From the NCBI RefSeq assembly GCF_044326205.1, contig NZ_JBIRCY010000007.1:62001-126000 (forward strand): DNA of 64,000 nucleotides, in the 5' to 3' direction. Below, piece by piece: positions 1 to 9,093 of this stretch. Origin of the DNA: Kumtagia sp044326205. GTDB lineage: Bacteria > Pseudomonadota > Alphaproteobacteria > Rhizobiales > Rhizobiaceae. The notes below the pieces were generated by a model. The model was not told the DNA's origin, ran no database searches, and was given only the letters and a program-made list of their open reading frames with translations. The translations under genes and the position numbers were made by a program. The first letter of the stretch is position 1, and every line of letters starts with the position of its first letter.

Positions 1-1007
1 GCGAAAAAGGCCCCCTCGGGCATGATGGCGGTGAAGTCGCTGAAACCCGCGCCGGACAGCAGGAGCTTCACGGTCGAACCGCGATACTCGACGTTGGAGA
101 CGATGCCGGTGAAACCCAGTCCCTTGTCGGTCGCCTCGCCGATGCGGATGCGGTCGGTGCGGATGCCGATGTCGACATTTTCTCCGGGCTCGCGCTTGTC
201 GCCGGTGGCGGCGAAGGTGCCCCCTCCCGGTATTTCGACCGTAAGCAAACCGTCGGCATAGTCGCCCGCCTTGCCGGAAATGACGTTGTGGTCGCCCATG
301 AAGCGGGCGACGAATGCCGTCGCCGGCCGCCGAAAGACGGTTCGCGGATCGGCGGCCTGCTCGATGCGGCCGTCATTCATGACGACGATCAGGTCGGCCA
401 GCGCCATCGCTTCTTCCTGGCTGTGGGTGACATGCACGAAGGTGATGCCGAGCGAGGTCTGCAGGCGCTTCAGTTCGGCGCGCATGCGGATCTTCAGGAA
501 CGGATCGAGCGCCGACAGCGGCTCGTCGAGCAGCAGCGCTTCCGGATCGGTGATCAGGGCGCGGGCCAACGCGACGCGCTGCTGCTGGCCCCCGGAAAGC
601 TGCGCCGGTCGTCGCGACGAATAGGCCTCCATCTGCATCAGCCGGAGCATTTCCATCGCCTTGCGCCGACGCTCATCCTTCTCGACGCCCTTCATGCGCA
701 GGCTGAAGGCGACGTTGTCGATGAGGTCGAGATGCGGAAACAGCGCGTAGGACTGGAACATCATTGCTGTGCCGCGCCTGGCGGGCGGCAGGTCGGTGAC
801 CACCGTGTTGCCCAGTCGCACGTCTCCCGACGAGATGCTTTCGTGGCCGGCGATCATGCGCAACGTCGAGGTCTTGCCACAGCCGGAAGGTCCTAGCAGG
901 CAACAATAAGTGCTGGCCGGGATTTTCAGGCTGATCGCGTCGACCGCAGTCGTGCTGCCATAGATCTTCGATACCGAGACGATGTCGATTTCGGCGGCTT
1001 TGGACAT
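1..1007 (-). CDS. ABC transporter ATP-binding protein, PotA/UgpC type (3' end cut by window edge)
   Basis: Reading from an ATG at 1007 gives 335 residues without a stop up to the left edge. Visible are a Walker A (GPSGCGKTS, near residue 37), the signature LSGGQQQRVALARAL, a Walker B (LLLDEPLSALD) and the switch histidine in HVTHSQEEAMALAD, followed by the start of a TOBE-like C-terminal domain. A Shine-Dalgarno GAGGT precedes the start by 6 bases. This is the cytoplasmic ATPase of an importer of the polyamine/iron/sugar class whose permeases must lie to the left. The substrate cannot be told. Divergent from the GntR gene at 1239. Confidence 0.93.
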   Translation of the reverse strand, partial: MSKAAEIDIVSVSKIYGSTTAVDAISLKIPASTYCCLLGPSGCGKTSTLRMIAGHESISSGDVRLGNTVVTDLPPARRGTAMMFQSYALFPHLDLIDNVAFSLRMKGVEKDERRRKAMEMLRLMQMEAYSSRRPAQLSGGQQQRVALARALITDPEALLLDEPLSALDPFLKIRMRAELKRLQTSLGITFVHVTHSQEEAMALADLIVVMNDGRIEQAADPRTVFRRPATAFVARFMGDHNVISGKAGDYADGLLTVEIPGGGTFAATGDKREPGENVDIGIRTDRIRIGEATDKGLGFTGIVSNVEYRGSTVKLLLSGAGFSDFTAIMPEGAFF

Positions 1008-1145
1008 TCTGCACCTCTGTCTTGCAACAGGGAATGCATCATGCGTGCCAACCGGCGTTGGGCTTTTAACGATTTGAATTAGTGGCGTTTATGACTCTGC
1101 CGAAAATTAGGCAGTCTTTTTCGTTGCACAAAATATAGGCATTTG

Positions 1146-1164
1146 TTCTCGAAATGAGCGAGAA
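1146..1164. promoter_or_regulatory. Inverted repeat in the divergent ATPase/GntR promoter region
   Basis: The 231-base gap 1008-1238 separates two divergent starts. It holds TTCTCG (1146-1151) and its exact reverse complement CGAGAA (1159-1164) with a 7-base spacer, in an A/T-rich stretch. A self-regulating GntR protein would be expected to bind here; that role is inference. Confidence 0.35.
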
Positions 1165-1238
1165 TCGTATGCAATCATGGGCTGTTTCGAACGCAAAATT
1201 GCTCTGGCCAGACCTGATTTTCAGGCTACAAAGGAGCC

Positions 1239-1949
1239 ATGAACCTCGCCGCCGAATTCCGTGTCGATCGGCTGCCCGATGACCGCGCGCAGGCCATCCG
1301 CGACCGCCTGCGCGACGCAATCATCGACCGCCGCCTGACGCCAGGCGCGAAACTTTCGGAAGCCGAGGTCGGAACGCTGTTCGACGTCAGCCGCACGATC
1401 GCCCGTTCGGCCTTGCAGATGCTGACCTTCGAAGGCCTCGTGCGCACGGAGCGCAACCGCGGCGCTTTCGTCGCTAACCCGTCTCCCGAAGAGGCCAAAC
1501 AGGTCTTCGCGTCGCGCCGGCTGATCGAGCCCGGCATCACCACGACGGCGTGCGAGACGATCGACGCGCGGGCGATCGCCGAATTCAACGCCCAGCTGGA
1601 TCGCGAGGAACTCTATCTGGCCGCGCGCGGCCCCGACGCGCGCCGCGCCGAAATCAAGGCGTCCGGCGACTTCCACCTTCTGCTGGCCACTGTCGCCGGT
1701 AACCAGATCCTGCTGCGCTTCATGGAAGAGCTTGTGGCGCGATCCTCGCTGGTGATCGCCCTCTATGGCCGCTCCGGCGTCTCGGCCTGCGGCCATTCCG
1801 AGCATCGGGAGATTGTCGACGCGCTGGAAGCCCGCGACGTGAAACGGGCGACGGCGCTGATCGTCAGGCATATCGATCATATCGAGGCGGATCTGGAACT
1901 GCGCTCGCGTCCGGCGCAAAGCCTGCGCGACGTTTTTTCGGCGAGCTGA
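1239..1949 (+). CDS. GntR-family transcriptional regulator with FCD ligand-binding domain
   Basis: 236 residues, the usual size for the FadR/FCD subfamily. Residues about 15-80 form the winged helix-turn-helix (RDRLRDAIIDRRLTPGAKLS, then DVSRTIARSALQML and EGLVRTERNRGAFVA). The rest is an all-helical FCD domain with the metal/ligand-binding pattern of this family: FHLLLA and the SEHREIVDALEARD segment with conserved His. It is divergent from the ABC ATPase at 1007 and probably controls that transporter, itself, or the peptide-type operon nearby. It clearly resembles the second GntR regulator at 9094 along its whole length, so the two are paralogues. The effector is unknown. Confidence 0.9.
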   Translation: MNLAAEFRVDRLPDDRAQAIRDRLRDAIIDRRLTPGAKLSEAEVGTLFDVSRTIARSALQMLTFEGLVRTERNRGAFVANPSPEEAKQVFASRRLIEPGITTTACETIDARAIAEFNAQLDREELYLAARGPDARRAEIKASGDFHLLLATVAGNQILLRFMEELVARSSLVIALYGRSGVSACGHSEHREIVDALEARDVKRATALIVRHIDHIEADLELRSRPAQSLRDVFSAS

Positions 1950-2045
1950 GCGTCAGCGCTCCCGGTTCCTGTGCCTACGGCATTTGAGGTTGAATCCTGA
2001 CCGGGCAGCGGGTCGCGCCTTGAAGCAAAAACCGTTCGGATATGC

Positions 2046-3011
2046 TCAGGCCGCCAGATGGCATCGCAACAGCGCGCTACCGATCTCGCGGCTTTCCGGG
2101 ACCGCCGTGCGGCATAGGTCGGTCGCCAGCGCGCAGCGAGGGTTGTAGGCGCAACCTGGCGGCGGATCGATCGGACTGGGAAGATCGATGTCCGAGGAAA
2201 TACGGTCGCGCCGAGGATTGTCGAGGTCAGGCACCGTCTCCAACAGGAACTTGGTGTAAGGGTGGCGCGGGCGCTCGAACAGGTCGTCCGTCGGTGCCTG
2301 CTCGACGATGCGGCCGAGATACATCACGCCGACCCGGTCCGAGACGTGACGCACGGCGGCGAGATTGTGGCTGATGAACAGATAAGTCAGGTCGAGTTCG
2401 CGCTGGAGATCCTTAAGCAGGTTGAGAATCTGCGCCTGCACCGAAACGTCGAGCGCCGAGGTCGGTTCGTCGCAGATCAGGAACTCGGGCTCGGCGGCCA
2501 GTGCGCGGGCAATCGAGATACGCTGGCGCTGGCCACCGGAGAATTCATGCGGGAACCGGCCGGCGTCACGGTCGGAGAGGCCGACGGTGGCAAGTAACTG
2601 CCTGACGCGGTTTTGCGTTTCCGCGCCGGCGCGGCGCAAACCCATATGGATAATGGGTTCGGCGATGATGTCGCCGACCCGCCAGCGCGGATTGAGGCTG
2701 GCGAAGGGGTCCTGAAAGATCATCTGGGTCCGGACATGGCCGTCGCGCCCAGCACCGTTGGCGAAGGACATCGTGCCGCGCGTCGGCGCGTAGAGCCCGA
2801 CCACCATGCGCGCAAGCGTCGACTTGCCGCAGCCCGATTCGCCGACAATGGCGAAGGTGGTGCCGCGCGGGATGACGAAGCTCAGCCCGTCCACCGCCTT
2901 CAGTGTGCGCCTCGGCTTGCGAAGCACGGCCCGGTCGAACCAGGACGGCGAGACGTCGAACCAGCAGGCGATATCCTGGACCTCTAGGGTCGGTCGCGCA
3001 AGCGCATTCAT
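2046..3011 (-). CDS. Peptide/nickel-type ABC transporter ATP-binding protein (DppF/OppF class)
   Basis: 321 residues. Walker A GESGCGKS, signature FSGGQRQRISIARAL and Walker B FLICDEPTSALD are present. The C-terminal oligopeptide/dipeptide extension carries cysteines (CAYNPRCALATDLC) typical of OppD/OppF proteins, where they can hold an iron-sulfur cluster. It is the last gene of the minus-strand operon that starts at 8843. Its ATG overlaps the stop of the preceding ATPase by one base (TGATG), so translation is likely coupled. It pairs with the 3011-4009 ATPase to power one importer in the inner membrane. Confidence 0.94.
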   Translation of the reverse strand: MNALARPTLEVQDIACWFDVSPSWFDRAVLRKPRRTLKAVDGLSFVIPRGTTFAIVGESGCGKSTLARMVVGLYAPTRGTMSFANGAGRDGHVRTQMIFQDPFASLNPRWRVGDIIAEPIIHMGLRRAGAETQNRVRQLLATVGLSDRDAGRFPHEFSGGQRQRISIARALAAEPEFLICDEPTSALDVSVQAQILNLLKDLQRELDLTYLFISHNLAAVRHVSDRVGVMYLGRIVEQAPTDDLFERPRHPYTKFLLETVPDLDNPRRDRISSDIDLPSPIDPPPGCAYNPRCALATDLCRTAVPESREIGSALLRCHLAA

Positions 3012-4009
3012 CAGGCGGCGTCCTCCATCTCCGCCGCCAGCCTCCAGCAGGCGGCGGACACCCGGCCCCTTGTGACGAAGGACGGCTGGCTCGTCCGGCA
3101 GAGCGGCTGGGTGGAGCCGCAGCGTGGATGGAAGGCGCAGCCTTCCGGCATTGCGTTGAGGCGCGGCATCGCGCCGTCGATCTGGACCAGCCGATCGTGG
3201 CGGGAGGAGAGGCTGGGAATGGAGCCGATTAGGCCGCGCGTATAGGGATGGCGGGGCCGGTGGATGATTTCGTCGACGGGGCCAATCTCGACGATGCGGC
3301 CGGCATACATGACCGCGACACGGTCGGCGGTCTCGGCGATCACGCCCATGTCGTGGGTGACCAGCATGACGGCGGTGCCCCGGTCGCGGCAGATGCGCTT
3401 CAACAAAGCGGTGATCTGCGCCTGGATCGACACGTCGAGCGCCGTCGTCGGTTCGTCGGCGACGACCAGTTCCGGTTCGCCCGCGAGCGCAAGGGCGATG
3501 ACCACGCGCTGGCGCATGCCCCCCGAAAACTGGTGCGGATATTGCTGGACCCGAAGTTCCGGCGACGGGATGCCGACTTCGCCCAGCAGGTCGATTGCGC
3601 GCTTGGCCGCGTCGGCACGGCTGAGCGGCAGATGGCAGCGGATGGTCTCGACCAGTTGGTCGCCGACCGTTAGCAAGGGGTTGAGCGAGGTCAGCGGGTC
3701 CTGGAAGATCGCGCCAATGGTCTTGCCGCGCAGCGCCATCAGGTCCCGCCGGGGCAGATTGTCGATCCGGCGACCGCCAACCCTGATCTCGCCGCCGGCA
3801 ACGCGGCCGGGCGGCTCAAGCAGGCCGATGACGGCGGCGCCTGTCAAGGATTTGCCGGCACCCGACTCGCCTACAACGCCAAGAATCTCGCCGCAACCGA
3901 TCTCGAGCGAAACACCGCGTATTGCCGTCAACACGCCGCGCCGGGTCGGGAACTCGACGACGAGGTTGCGGATTTCGAGAACCGGAGTGTTTTCGGGTGC
4001 GGCGCTCAT
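3011..4009 (-). CDS. Peptide/nickel-type ABC transporter ATP-binding protein (DppD/OppD class)
   Basis: 332 residues from the ATG at 4009 (MSAAPENTPVLEIRN). An upstream in-frame start at 4042 would run into the preceding amidohydrolase gene and add non-conserved sequence, so I reject it. Walker A GESGAGKS, signature FSGGMRQRVVIALAL, Walker B VVADEPTTALD and the C-terminal cysteine motif (CAFHPRCGSTQPLC) mark the OppD class. The start is 4 bases after the amidohydrolase stop, which makes it an integral part of the operon. Confidence 0.94.
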   Translation of the reverse strand: MSAAPENTPVLEIRNLVVEFPTRRGVLTAIRGVSLEIGCGEILGVVGESGAGKSLTGAAVIGLLEPPGRVAGGEIRVGGRRIDNLPRRDLMALRGKTIGAIFQDPLTSLNPLLTVGDQLVETIRCHLPLSRADAAKRAIDLLGEVGIPSPELRVQQYPHQFSGGMRQRVVIALALAGEPELVVADEPTTALDVSIQAQITALLKRICRDRGTAVMLVTHDMGVIAETADRVAVMYAGRIVEIGPVDEIIHRPRHPYTRGLIGSIPSLSSRHDRLVQIDGAMPRLNAMPEGCAFHPRCGSTQPLCRTSQPSFVTRGRVSAACWRLAAEMEDAA

Positions 4010-4013
4010 CGGT

Positions 4014-5210
4014 TCAGTCCACTTCGAACAGGGCCGCGCCATTGCGGGCGACGACCTTGCCGCGCTTCATCGTCAGCGGGCGGAGGCGGCGCGAGACGAC
4101 CGCCTCGGCAAGCGTTTCACCGTCGATCAGCACGAGGTCGGCGGTGTCGCCGGCGGCTAGGCCATATCGCTCAACGTTCATCGCCTTAGCGCCTCCGACC
4201 GTCACGACTTCCACGGCACGCCGAATGTCGGCATCGCGATCGAGGTCGTTGCGCATGCCCAAGAAGATGGCACGTTCGAGCATGTCGGCGTTCCCATAAG
4301 GACTCCAGCAATCGCGGATGCCGTCGGAACCCGAGCAGACGGTGATGCCGGCGTCGAGCGTGCGAATCAGCGGCGGGCACGGGTAGCCGGCGGGACCGGT
4401 CGTCATGATGTGGATGCCTGCCTCCGCCAGGTCGTCGAGCAGGCGGCCGATGGCGAGATAGTCGTTGTGGCCGAGGCAGAAGGCATGGCTGACGGTGACC
4501 TTGCCGGCCATCGCGTGGGCGCGGGTGCGGTCGATGATCAGCCGCATCGAGAAGGCGCCAAGTTCGCCGAGTTCATGCAGGTGGATGTCGATCGGCTTGC
4601 CGTGCTTTTCCGCCAGACCGAAGATCACGTTGAGATGCCCCTTGGGATCGAGGTCCATGGAACAGGGATCGAGCCCGCCGACGACTTCGGCGCCGAGCGA
4701 CAGCGCCTCGTCCATCAGTTCCCTGGTGCCTTGCCGGATCAGCATGCCCGATTGCGGGAAGGCGACGATCTCCAGATCGATGACGTCGGCGTATTTTTCC
4801 CGCGTCGCCATAACGCCTTCGACGCCCTTCAGGCCGTGCTCGGTGTCGATGTCGACATGGCTGCGGATATGGGTCGAGCCATTTGCTACCGACAGCGCGA
4901 CCTGGCGGGCGGATTGACGGGCGGGATCGAGTCCGAGGCGGGCCTTGGAATTTCGCTCGTTGGTGATCTTCTCGACCAGCGTCGACCCGACGGCGTTCGG
5001 GTTCCAGGGCATGCCGTAGAGCGTCTTGTCGAGATGGGTATGCGCCTCAACGAAACCGGGCAGCAGGATCGCGCCTTCGCCGTCGATGATCTTGGCGCCG
5101 TTCGGCTGTGCGACGGCGCTGACCGACCTGATGCGGCCTGCCTCGATGGTCACGTCCGTCGCGGTCTCGCCCCATGGACGCACATTCTTCAAAATGATCG
5201 TTTCGGACAT
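4014..5210 (-). CDS. CodA-like amidohydrolase (cytosine-deaminase-type)
   Basis: 398 residues from ATG 5210, which sits 7 bases after GAAAGG. The alternative ATG at 5216 is too close to that site, and the longer frame to 5609 only overlaps the permease gene. The metal-dependent amidohydrolase fold is shown by HTH at residues 57-59 (PGFVEAHTHLDKTLYG), a later His in IDIHLHELGE, another in TVSHAFCLGH, and the catalytic Asp in CSGSDGIRDCWSPYG. The layout matches cytosine deaminase/isopropylammelide hydrolase-type enzymes, which hydrolyse an exocyclic amino group on an N-heterocycle. It lies between permease and ATPase genes, so its substrate is probably what the transporter brings in. The exact substrate is unknown. 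Confidence 0.85.
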   Translation of the reverse strand: MSETIILKNVRPWGETATDVTIEAGRIRSVSAVAQPNGAKIIDGEGAILLPGFVEAHTHLDKTLYGMPWNPNAVGSTLVEKITNERNSKARLGLDPARQSARQVALSVANGSTHIRSHVDIDTEHGLKGVEGVMATREKYADVIDLEIVAFPQSGMLIRQGTRELMDEALSLGAEVVGGLDPCSMDLDPKGHLNVIFGLAEKHGKPIDIHLHELGELGAFSMRLIIDRTRAHAMAGKVTVSHAFCLGHNDYLAIGRLLDDLAEAGIHIMTTGPAGYPCPPLIRTLDAGITVCSGSDGIRDCWSPYGNADMLERAIFLGMRNDLDRDADIRRAVEVVTVGGAKAMNVERYGLAAGDTADLVLIDGETLAEAVVSRRLRPLTMKRGKVVARNGAALFEVD

Positions 5211-5221
5211 CGGCATACCTT

Positions 5222-6181
5222 TCAACGGAGTTTGGGGTTCAGCGCATCGCGCAGCCAGTCGCCGAGCAGATTGACGGCGAGGATGATCAGGCTGAGCTGC
5301 AGCGCCGGGAAAAGCACGATCCACCAGCTTCCCGAGAAGAAATACTGGTTGCCGATGCGGATCAGCGTGCCGAGCGAGGGCTGCGTGATCGGCATGCCGA
5401 CGCCGAGGAATGACAGCGTCGCCTCGGCGAGGATGGCGAGACCGAGGTTGAGCGTCGCGGTGACCAGCACGGCAGTCATGACGTTGGGCAGGATATGGGC
5501 CGTCATGATGCGGTGCGAAGGCAGTTTCAGGATGCGCGCCGCAAGCACATATTCCTTCCTGGCCTCGACCATTGTGGAAGCGCGCACGATGCGCGCATAT
5601 TGCACCCATGAGGTGATCGCGATCGACAGGGTGAGGATCGCCGGCGTGAAGACGTCCCGCAGCGAGACCGGCAGCAATTCGCGGAAGATCGCGCTGACCA
5701 GGATGGCGACGAGGAGCGTCGGGATCGACAGGACGAGATCGCCGACGCGCATCAGGAAATTGTCGAGTTTTCCGCCGAAATAGCCGGCCGTAAGCCCGAC
5801 AGAGATGCCGATCAGCACCGAGACGATCACACTGGCAACGCCGATTAGCAGCGAGATGCGCGAGCCATAGAGGATGGCGGAAAAGATGTCGCGTCCCTGC
5901 ACGTCGGTGCCGAGCAGATAAGGCATCTCGCCATATTCGGTCCAGGCCGGCGGCAGCTCGGCCTTGTCCAGGTAAAGCTGCGTGAGGTCGAAGGGGTCCT
6001 GCGGCGAGAGCAGCGGGGCGGCGAGCGCCGACAGTGCGATCAGCAACAGCACCGCCGCCGAGATCACGGCCGATGGCGTGTGCAGGAAACCGTGGACGAG
6101 ATCGCCGTCCAGGAACGCCTTGAGCCTTGCGAAGCGTGGCATAGGCGGCGCGGAGGCGTCTACTTCAACGTCAGCGGCCAT
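5222..6181 (-). CDS. Peptide/nickel-type ABC transporter permease (DppC/OppC class)
   Basis: 319 residues from ATG 6181 (MAADVEVDASAPP); a GTG/ATG 18 bases upstream is possible. There is an N-terminal membrane segment (VISAAVLLLIALSALAAPLL), the DppC-type extracytoplasmic loop (LLGTDVQGRDIFSAILYGSRISL) and the EAA loop region (ASTMVEARKEYVLAARILKLPSHRIMTAHILPN, cut here only for description). It ends in GDWLRDALNPKLR, the usual C-terminus of the class. Its start overlaps by 11 bases the end of the frameshifted DppB-type permease frame, so the two were translationally coupled. Confidence 0.94.
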   Translation of the reverse strand: MAADVEVDASAPPMPRFARLKAFLDGDLVHGFLHTPSAVISAAVLLLIALSALAAPLLSPQDPFDLTQLYLDKAELPPAWTEYGEMPYLLGTDVQGRDIFSAILYGSRISLLIGVASVIVSVLIGISVGLTAGYFGGKLDNFLMRVGDLVLSIPTLLVAILVSAIFRELLPVSLRDVFTPAILTLSIAITSWVQYARIVRASTMVEARKEYVLAARILKLPSHRIMTAHILPNVMTAVLVTATLNLGLAILAEATLSFLGVGMPITQPSLGTLIRIGNQYFFSGSWWIVLFPALQLSLIILAVNLLGDWLRDALNPKLR

Positions 6182-7162
6182 GACCGCCTCCGGACGCACC
6201 CGCCTGGCGCAACCGTGGGTCGACCGCGAGATAGAGAAAATCGACGATGGTGTTCAGCGTGATGAAGATCACCGAGACGATCATCAGGTAGGCCGCCATC
6301 ACCGGAATGTCGATGAACATGACGGCCTGGACAAACAGCAGGCCCATGCCCGCCACTGGAAGACCGTTTCGGTCACCAGGGCGAAGGCGATGAGATCGCC
6401 GATCAGCATGCCCGTCATGGTGACGACCGGCATCATGCAGTTCTTTAGCGCATGGCGGAAATGCACGAGCCGGTCAGGCAGCCCCCTTGCCCGAGCGAAC
6501 TTGATGTAGTCGGTGCGCAGAACCTCCAGCATCTCGGCCGTGACCAGCCGCATGATGAATGATATCTGGAAGAGCGCCAGCGACGTGGCCGGCATGATCA
6601 GCGCGAGCCTGCCGGAGGGTGTCAGCAGCCCCGTCGACCAGGGTCCGATCTGGACAACCTCACCCCGGCCGAAAGCCGGCAACCAGCCGAGCTGGACCGA
6701 GAAGACGAGGATGAGCACGATGCCGATGACAAAAGCCGGGATCGAGACGCCGATCATCGAGATCGCACGCGCGACCCGCGACAGGGCGTTCTTCGGATTG
6801 ATCGCTGCGAAGACACCGAGCGGAATGCCGATCACCAGCGCCAGTATCGTCGCGATCAGCACCAGTTCGAAAGTTGCCGGGAAGCGCTCGGCGATCAATG
6901 ACATGACCTCGCGCTGGTTGCGGTAGGATATGCCGAAATCGCCCTGCACCGCGCGGCTGACGAAGGTGAAGAACTGCATCACCACCGGCTGGTCGAGACC
7001 GAGGCGCACACGCAGGGCGTCGCGCTCCTCCTGGGTAGCCTGCGCGTTGAGCATGAGCTGGACCGGGTCGCCCAGGAACTGGAAGATGACGAAGGCGATG
7101 AAGGCAACGACGAGCATGACCAGCGCGGCGTTGCCGATGCGCTTCGTGACGATGGCGATCAC
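6171..7162 (-). pseudogene. Peptide/nickel-type ABC permease (DppB/OppB class) with a single-base frameshift
   Basis: The frame opens at GTG 7162 (VIAIVTKRIGNAALVML), 5 bases after a perfect AGGAGG. It runs through typical DppB sequence (FLGDPVQLMLNAQATQEERD, DFGISYRNQREVMSLIAERF, TEMLEVLRTDYIKFARARGL) to ETVFQW near 6353. There it leaves the family pattern and reads RAWACCLSRP. The expected continuation, GMGLLFVQAVMFIDIPVMAA to FLYLAVDPRLR, is intact in the next frame from about 6351 down to the stop at 6171. One C is missing from the expected CCGGGCATG at about 6352. Either the gene is really broken, which should disable the importer, or this is a base-call error. As written, the reading frame ends at 6299. 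Confidence 0.85.
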
Positions 7163-7201
7163 TGCTGCCTCCTGATCCGTGCTGGAGCTCAACGGGGAGC
7201 G

Positions 7202-7219
7202 TCGGGCCATCCGGCCCGA
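7202..7219 (-). other. Stem-loop between binding-protein and permease genes
   Basis: TCGGGCC (7202-7208) and GGCCCGA (7213-7219) form a perfect 7-bp stem with a 4-base loop in the 100-base gap between the binding protein stop (7263) and the permease start (7162). Such hairpins after binding-protein genes commonly stabilise the upstream mRNA or partly terminate transcription; that role is inferred here. Confidence 0.5.
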
Positions 7220-7262
7220 AGCTTGCGAAGCATGTTCCGTGCCTGTCCGGGCGGCGCGGCGG

Positions 7263-8843
7263 TCACTTCATCGTGGTCAGCCAGTGGCGCGGCTTGTTGT
7301 CGGTGAGCTGCACAAGGCTCTCGACCTTCGGACCGGTCGCCCATGCCATCGGCTGCTGGTGCAGCGGCAGGAAGGCGATGTCGTCCTTGATCTTCATCAG
7401 CGCCTCGCTCTGGAAGTCGAGGCGCTTCTCCCGGTCGAGTTCCTTGCCGGCATTGTCGATCAGCGCGTCAACTTCCGGATAGGTCCAGCCTCCCCAGTTG
7501 AACACGCCCGACGTGCCGGTCTTGGAATGCACGACCTGGACGAGGATCGAATAGCTGTCGATCATCGGCTCGTTGGCCCAGCCGAGGATGCCGACATCGA
7601 ACTTGCCGCTTTCGAACTTTGCCGTCTGCAGGCTGGTCGGCGCCACGTCGAGCGTCGCCTTCAGTCCAACCCGCGCCCACATGGACGACACTGCCTGGCA
7701 GATCTCCTCCTCGTTCACGTAGCCGTCGTTTTCGCAGACGAAGGAGAAGGTGAAGCCATCCGGATAACCGGCCTCGGCCAGCAGCTTCTTCGCTGCCTCG
7801 GGATCGTAGGGAAGACGCGAGTCCAGTTCCTCGACATAACCGGGGATGGCGGGGGCGACCATCGAACCGGTGTTGCGCGACAGGCCGCGCATCACGCGCT
7901 TCTGCAGTGCGTCGATGTCGATCGCCTGGTACATCGCCTGGCGCACCTTGATGTCGTTCATCGGGTTCTTGTCGGTGACATCGGAGGCGATGGTCTTGTC
8001 GGTGCGGTTGAAGACGAAAAACACCGTGCGCAGCTCGTTGCTCGCCAACACCTTGATATCGCTCGATGCCTGCAGGCGCGGAATGTCCTGCAGCGGCGCC
8101 GAATTGGTGAAATCGATCTCGCCGGAGAGAAGTGCCGCGACGCGCGTCGCCGCCGAGGCGATGGGCGTGAAGACGATCTTGTCGATGTTGTGCCGCGGCT
8201 TGTCCCACCAGGACTTGTTGACCTTGAAGACCGTCTCGGCGTCAGGTTTGCGCGACACGATCTTGAAGGGGCCGGTGCCGTTGGCGTGCGCGGTGGCAAA
8301 ACCCTCGACGCCCTTGCCGACATCGGTCGGCGCCTCGGCCTTGTTGGCGACCAGCCATTCCTTGTCGAAGATGACGATGTTGGTGAGGTCGTTGAGCAGC
8401 AGCGGATAATTCGGCGTCGTCGTGATCTCGACCGTGTGGTCGTCGATCTTGGTCGCCCCCTGATAGGCCGGCAGGTTGCCGCGCAGCGGGGACGCCGGAT
8501 CGGAAACGCGGGTCAGCGAGGCAAGCACGTCGTCGGCGGTGAACGGCGCGCCGTCATGGAAGGTCACGCCCTCGCGCAGATGGAAACGCCAGACGGTCGG
8601 CGAGACGATCTCCCACGAGGTGGCAAGCGCCGGCGCGATCTGCAGCTTGTCGTCATAGCGGACCAGGCCTTCATAAACATGGTTGAGCACGGCGATCGTG
8701 AAGGTATCGCCATAGGAATAGGGGTCCAGCGAGACCACGTCACGCTGCGCACCCCACTTTAGAGCGTTCTCCGCGGACGCGGAAAACGCGGTGAGCGTCA
8801 GGACGGCGAGGGCCGCCACGGACGACTTCAAAAGCGATTTCAT
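7263..8843 (-). CDS. Periplasmic substrate-binding protein of a peptide/nickel-type ABC importer (SBP family 5)
   Basis: 526 residues from ATG 8843, preceded by GGAGAGG at 6 bases. A longer in-frame extension to 8924 has no such site. A Sec signal peptide is clear (MKSLLKSSVAALAVLTLTAFSASA). The mature protein has the family 5 pattern: LKWGAQRDVVSLDPYSYGD, then LATSWEIVSPTVWRFHLREG and VTFHDGAPFTADDV. It captures ligand in the periplasm and heads the minus-strand operon of permeases, amidohydrolase and ATPases. Binding proteins of this family take peptides but also many non-peptide ligands. With an amidohydrolase in the operon, a nitrogenous metabolite is the better guess. Confidence 0.95.
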   Translation of the reverse strand: MKSLLKSSVAALAVLTLTAFSASAENALKWGAQRDVVSLDPYSYGDTFTIAVLNHVYEGLVRYDDKLQIAPALATSWEIVSPTVWRFHLREGVTFHDGAPFTADDVLASLTRVSDPASPLRGNLPAYQGATKIDDHTVEITTTPNYPLLLNDLTNIVIFDKEWLVANKAEAPTDVGKGVEGFATAHANGTGPFKIVSRKPDAETVFKVNKSWWDKPRHNIDKIVFTPIASAATRVAALLSGEIDFTNSAPLQDIPRLQASSDIKVLASNELRTVFFVFNRTDKTIASDVTDKNPMNDIKVRQAMYQAIDIDALQKRVMRGLSRNTGSMVAPAIPGYVEELDSRLPYDPEAAKKLLAEAGYPDGFTFSFVCENDGYVNEEEICQAVSSMWARVGLKATLDVAPTSLQTAKFESGKFDVGILGWANEPMIDSYSILVQVVHSKTGTSGVFNWGGWTYPEVDALIDNAGKELDREKRLDFQSEALMKIKDDIAFLPLHQQPMAWATGPKVESLVQLTDNKPRHWLTTMK

Positions 8844-8983
8844 TTGAGCCTCTCCATTGTTGTCCGGGACGGTCCGGATGATTGACTGCACTGCCAAGCC
8901 GTTAGGCGTTTCCTTCGATTGCACCGATTTTAGGCGGCTTCTGATTATTTAATGTGCAATCTGTATCCACTTGATTTACGATA

Positions 8984-8993
8984 GTGTATACTC
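8984..8993. promoter_or_regulatory. GTATAC-centred palindrome, candidate GntR operator
   Basis: The 250-base divergent region 8844-9093 is A/T-rich and contains AGTGTATACT around 8984-8993 with a GTATAC core at 8986-8991. Operators of FCD-type GntR regulators often have a GTATAC-like core. The neighbouring GntR gene at 9094 is the obvious candidate binder, controlling both itself and the binding-protein operon. Confidence 0.4.
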
Positions 8994-9093
8994 TTTAATA
9001 GCGCAAGAGAAAACATGTATGGTGTTCACTCGATGCCGGACGGAGCCCAAATGGTTGACACGCACCGCCGCGACGCGAATAAATCGCCGCGCC

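Noticed and set aside
1094..1125. Hairpin CTGCC-GGCAG followed by a T-run
   Set aside because: It looks like a weak terminator, but lies between divergent promoters where no transcript should end; stem only 5 bp.
4014..5609. N-terminally extended amidohydrolase start at 5609
   Set aside because: The extension lies within the permease gene in another frame; ATG 5210 has a proper ribosome site and starts at the conserved domain.
7179..8762. 527-residue plus-strand frame opposite the binding protein
   Set aside because: Antisense shadow; the binding protein has signal peptide, ribosome site and family motifs.
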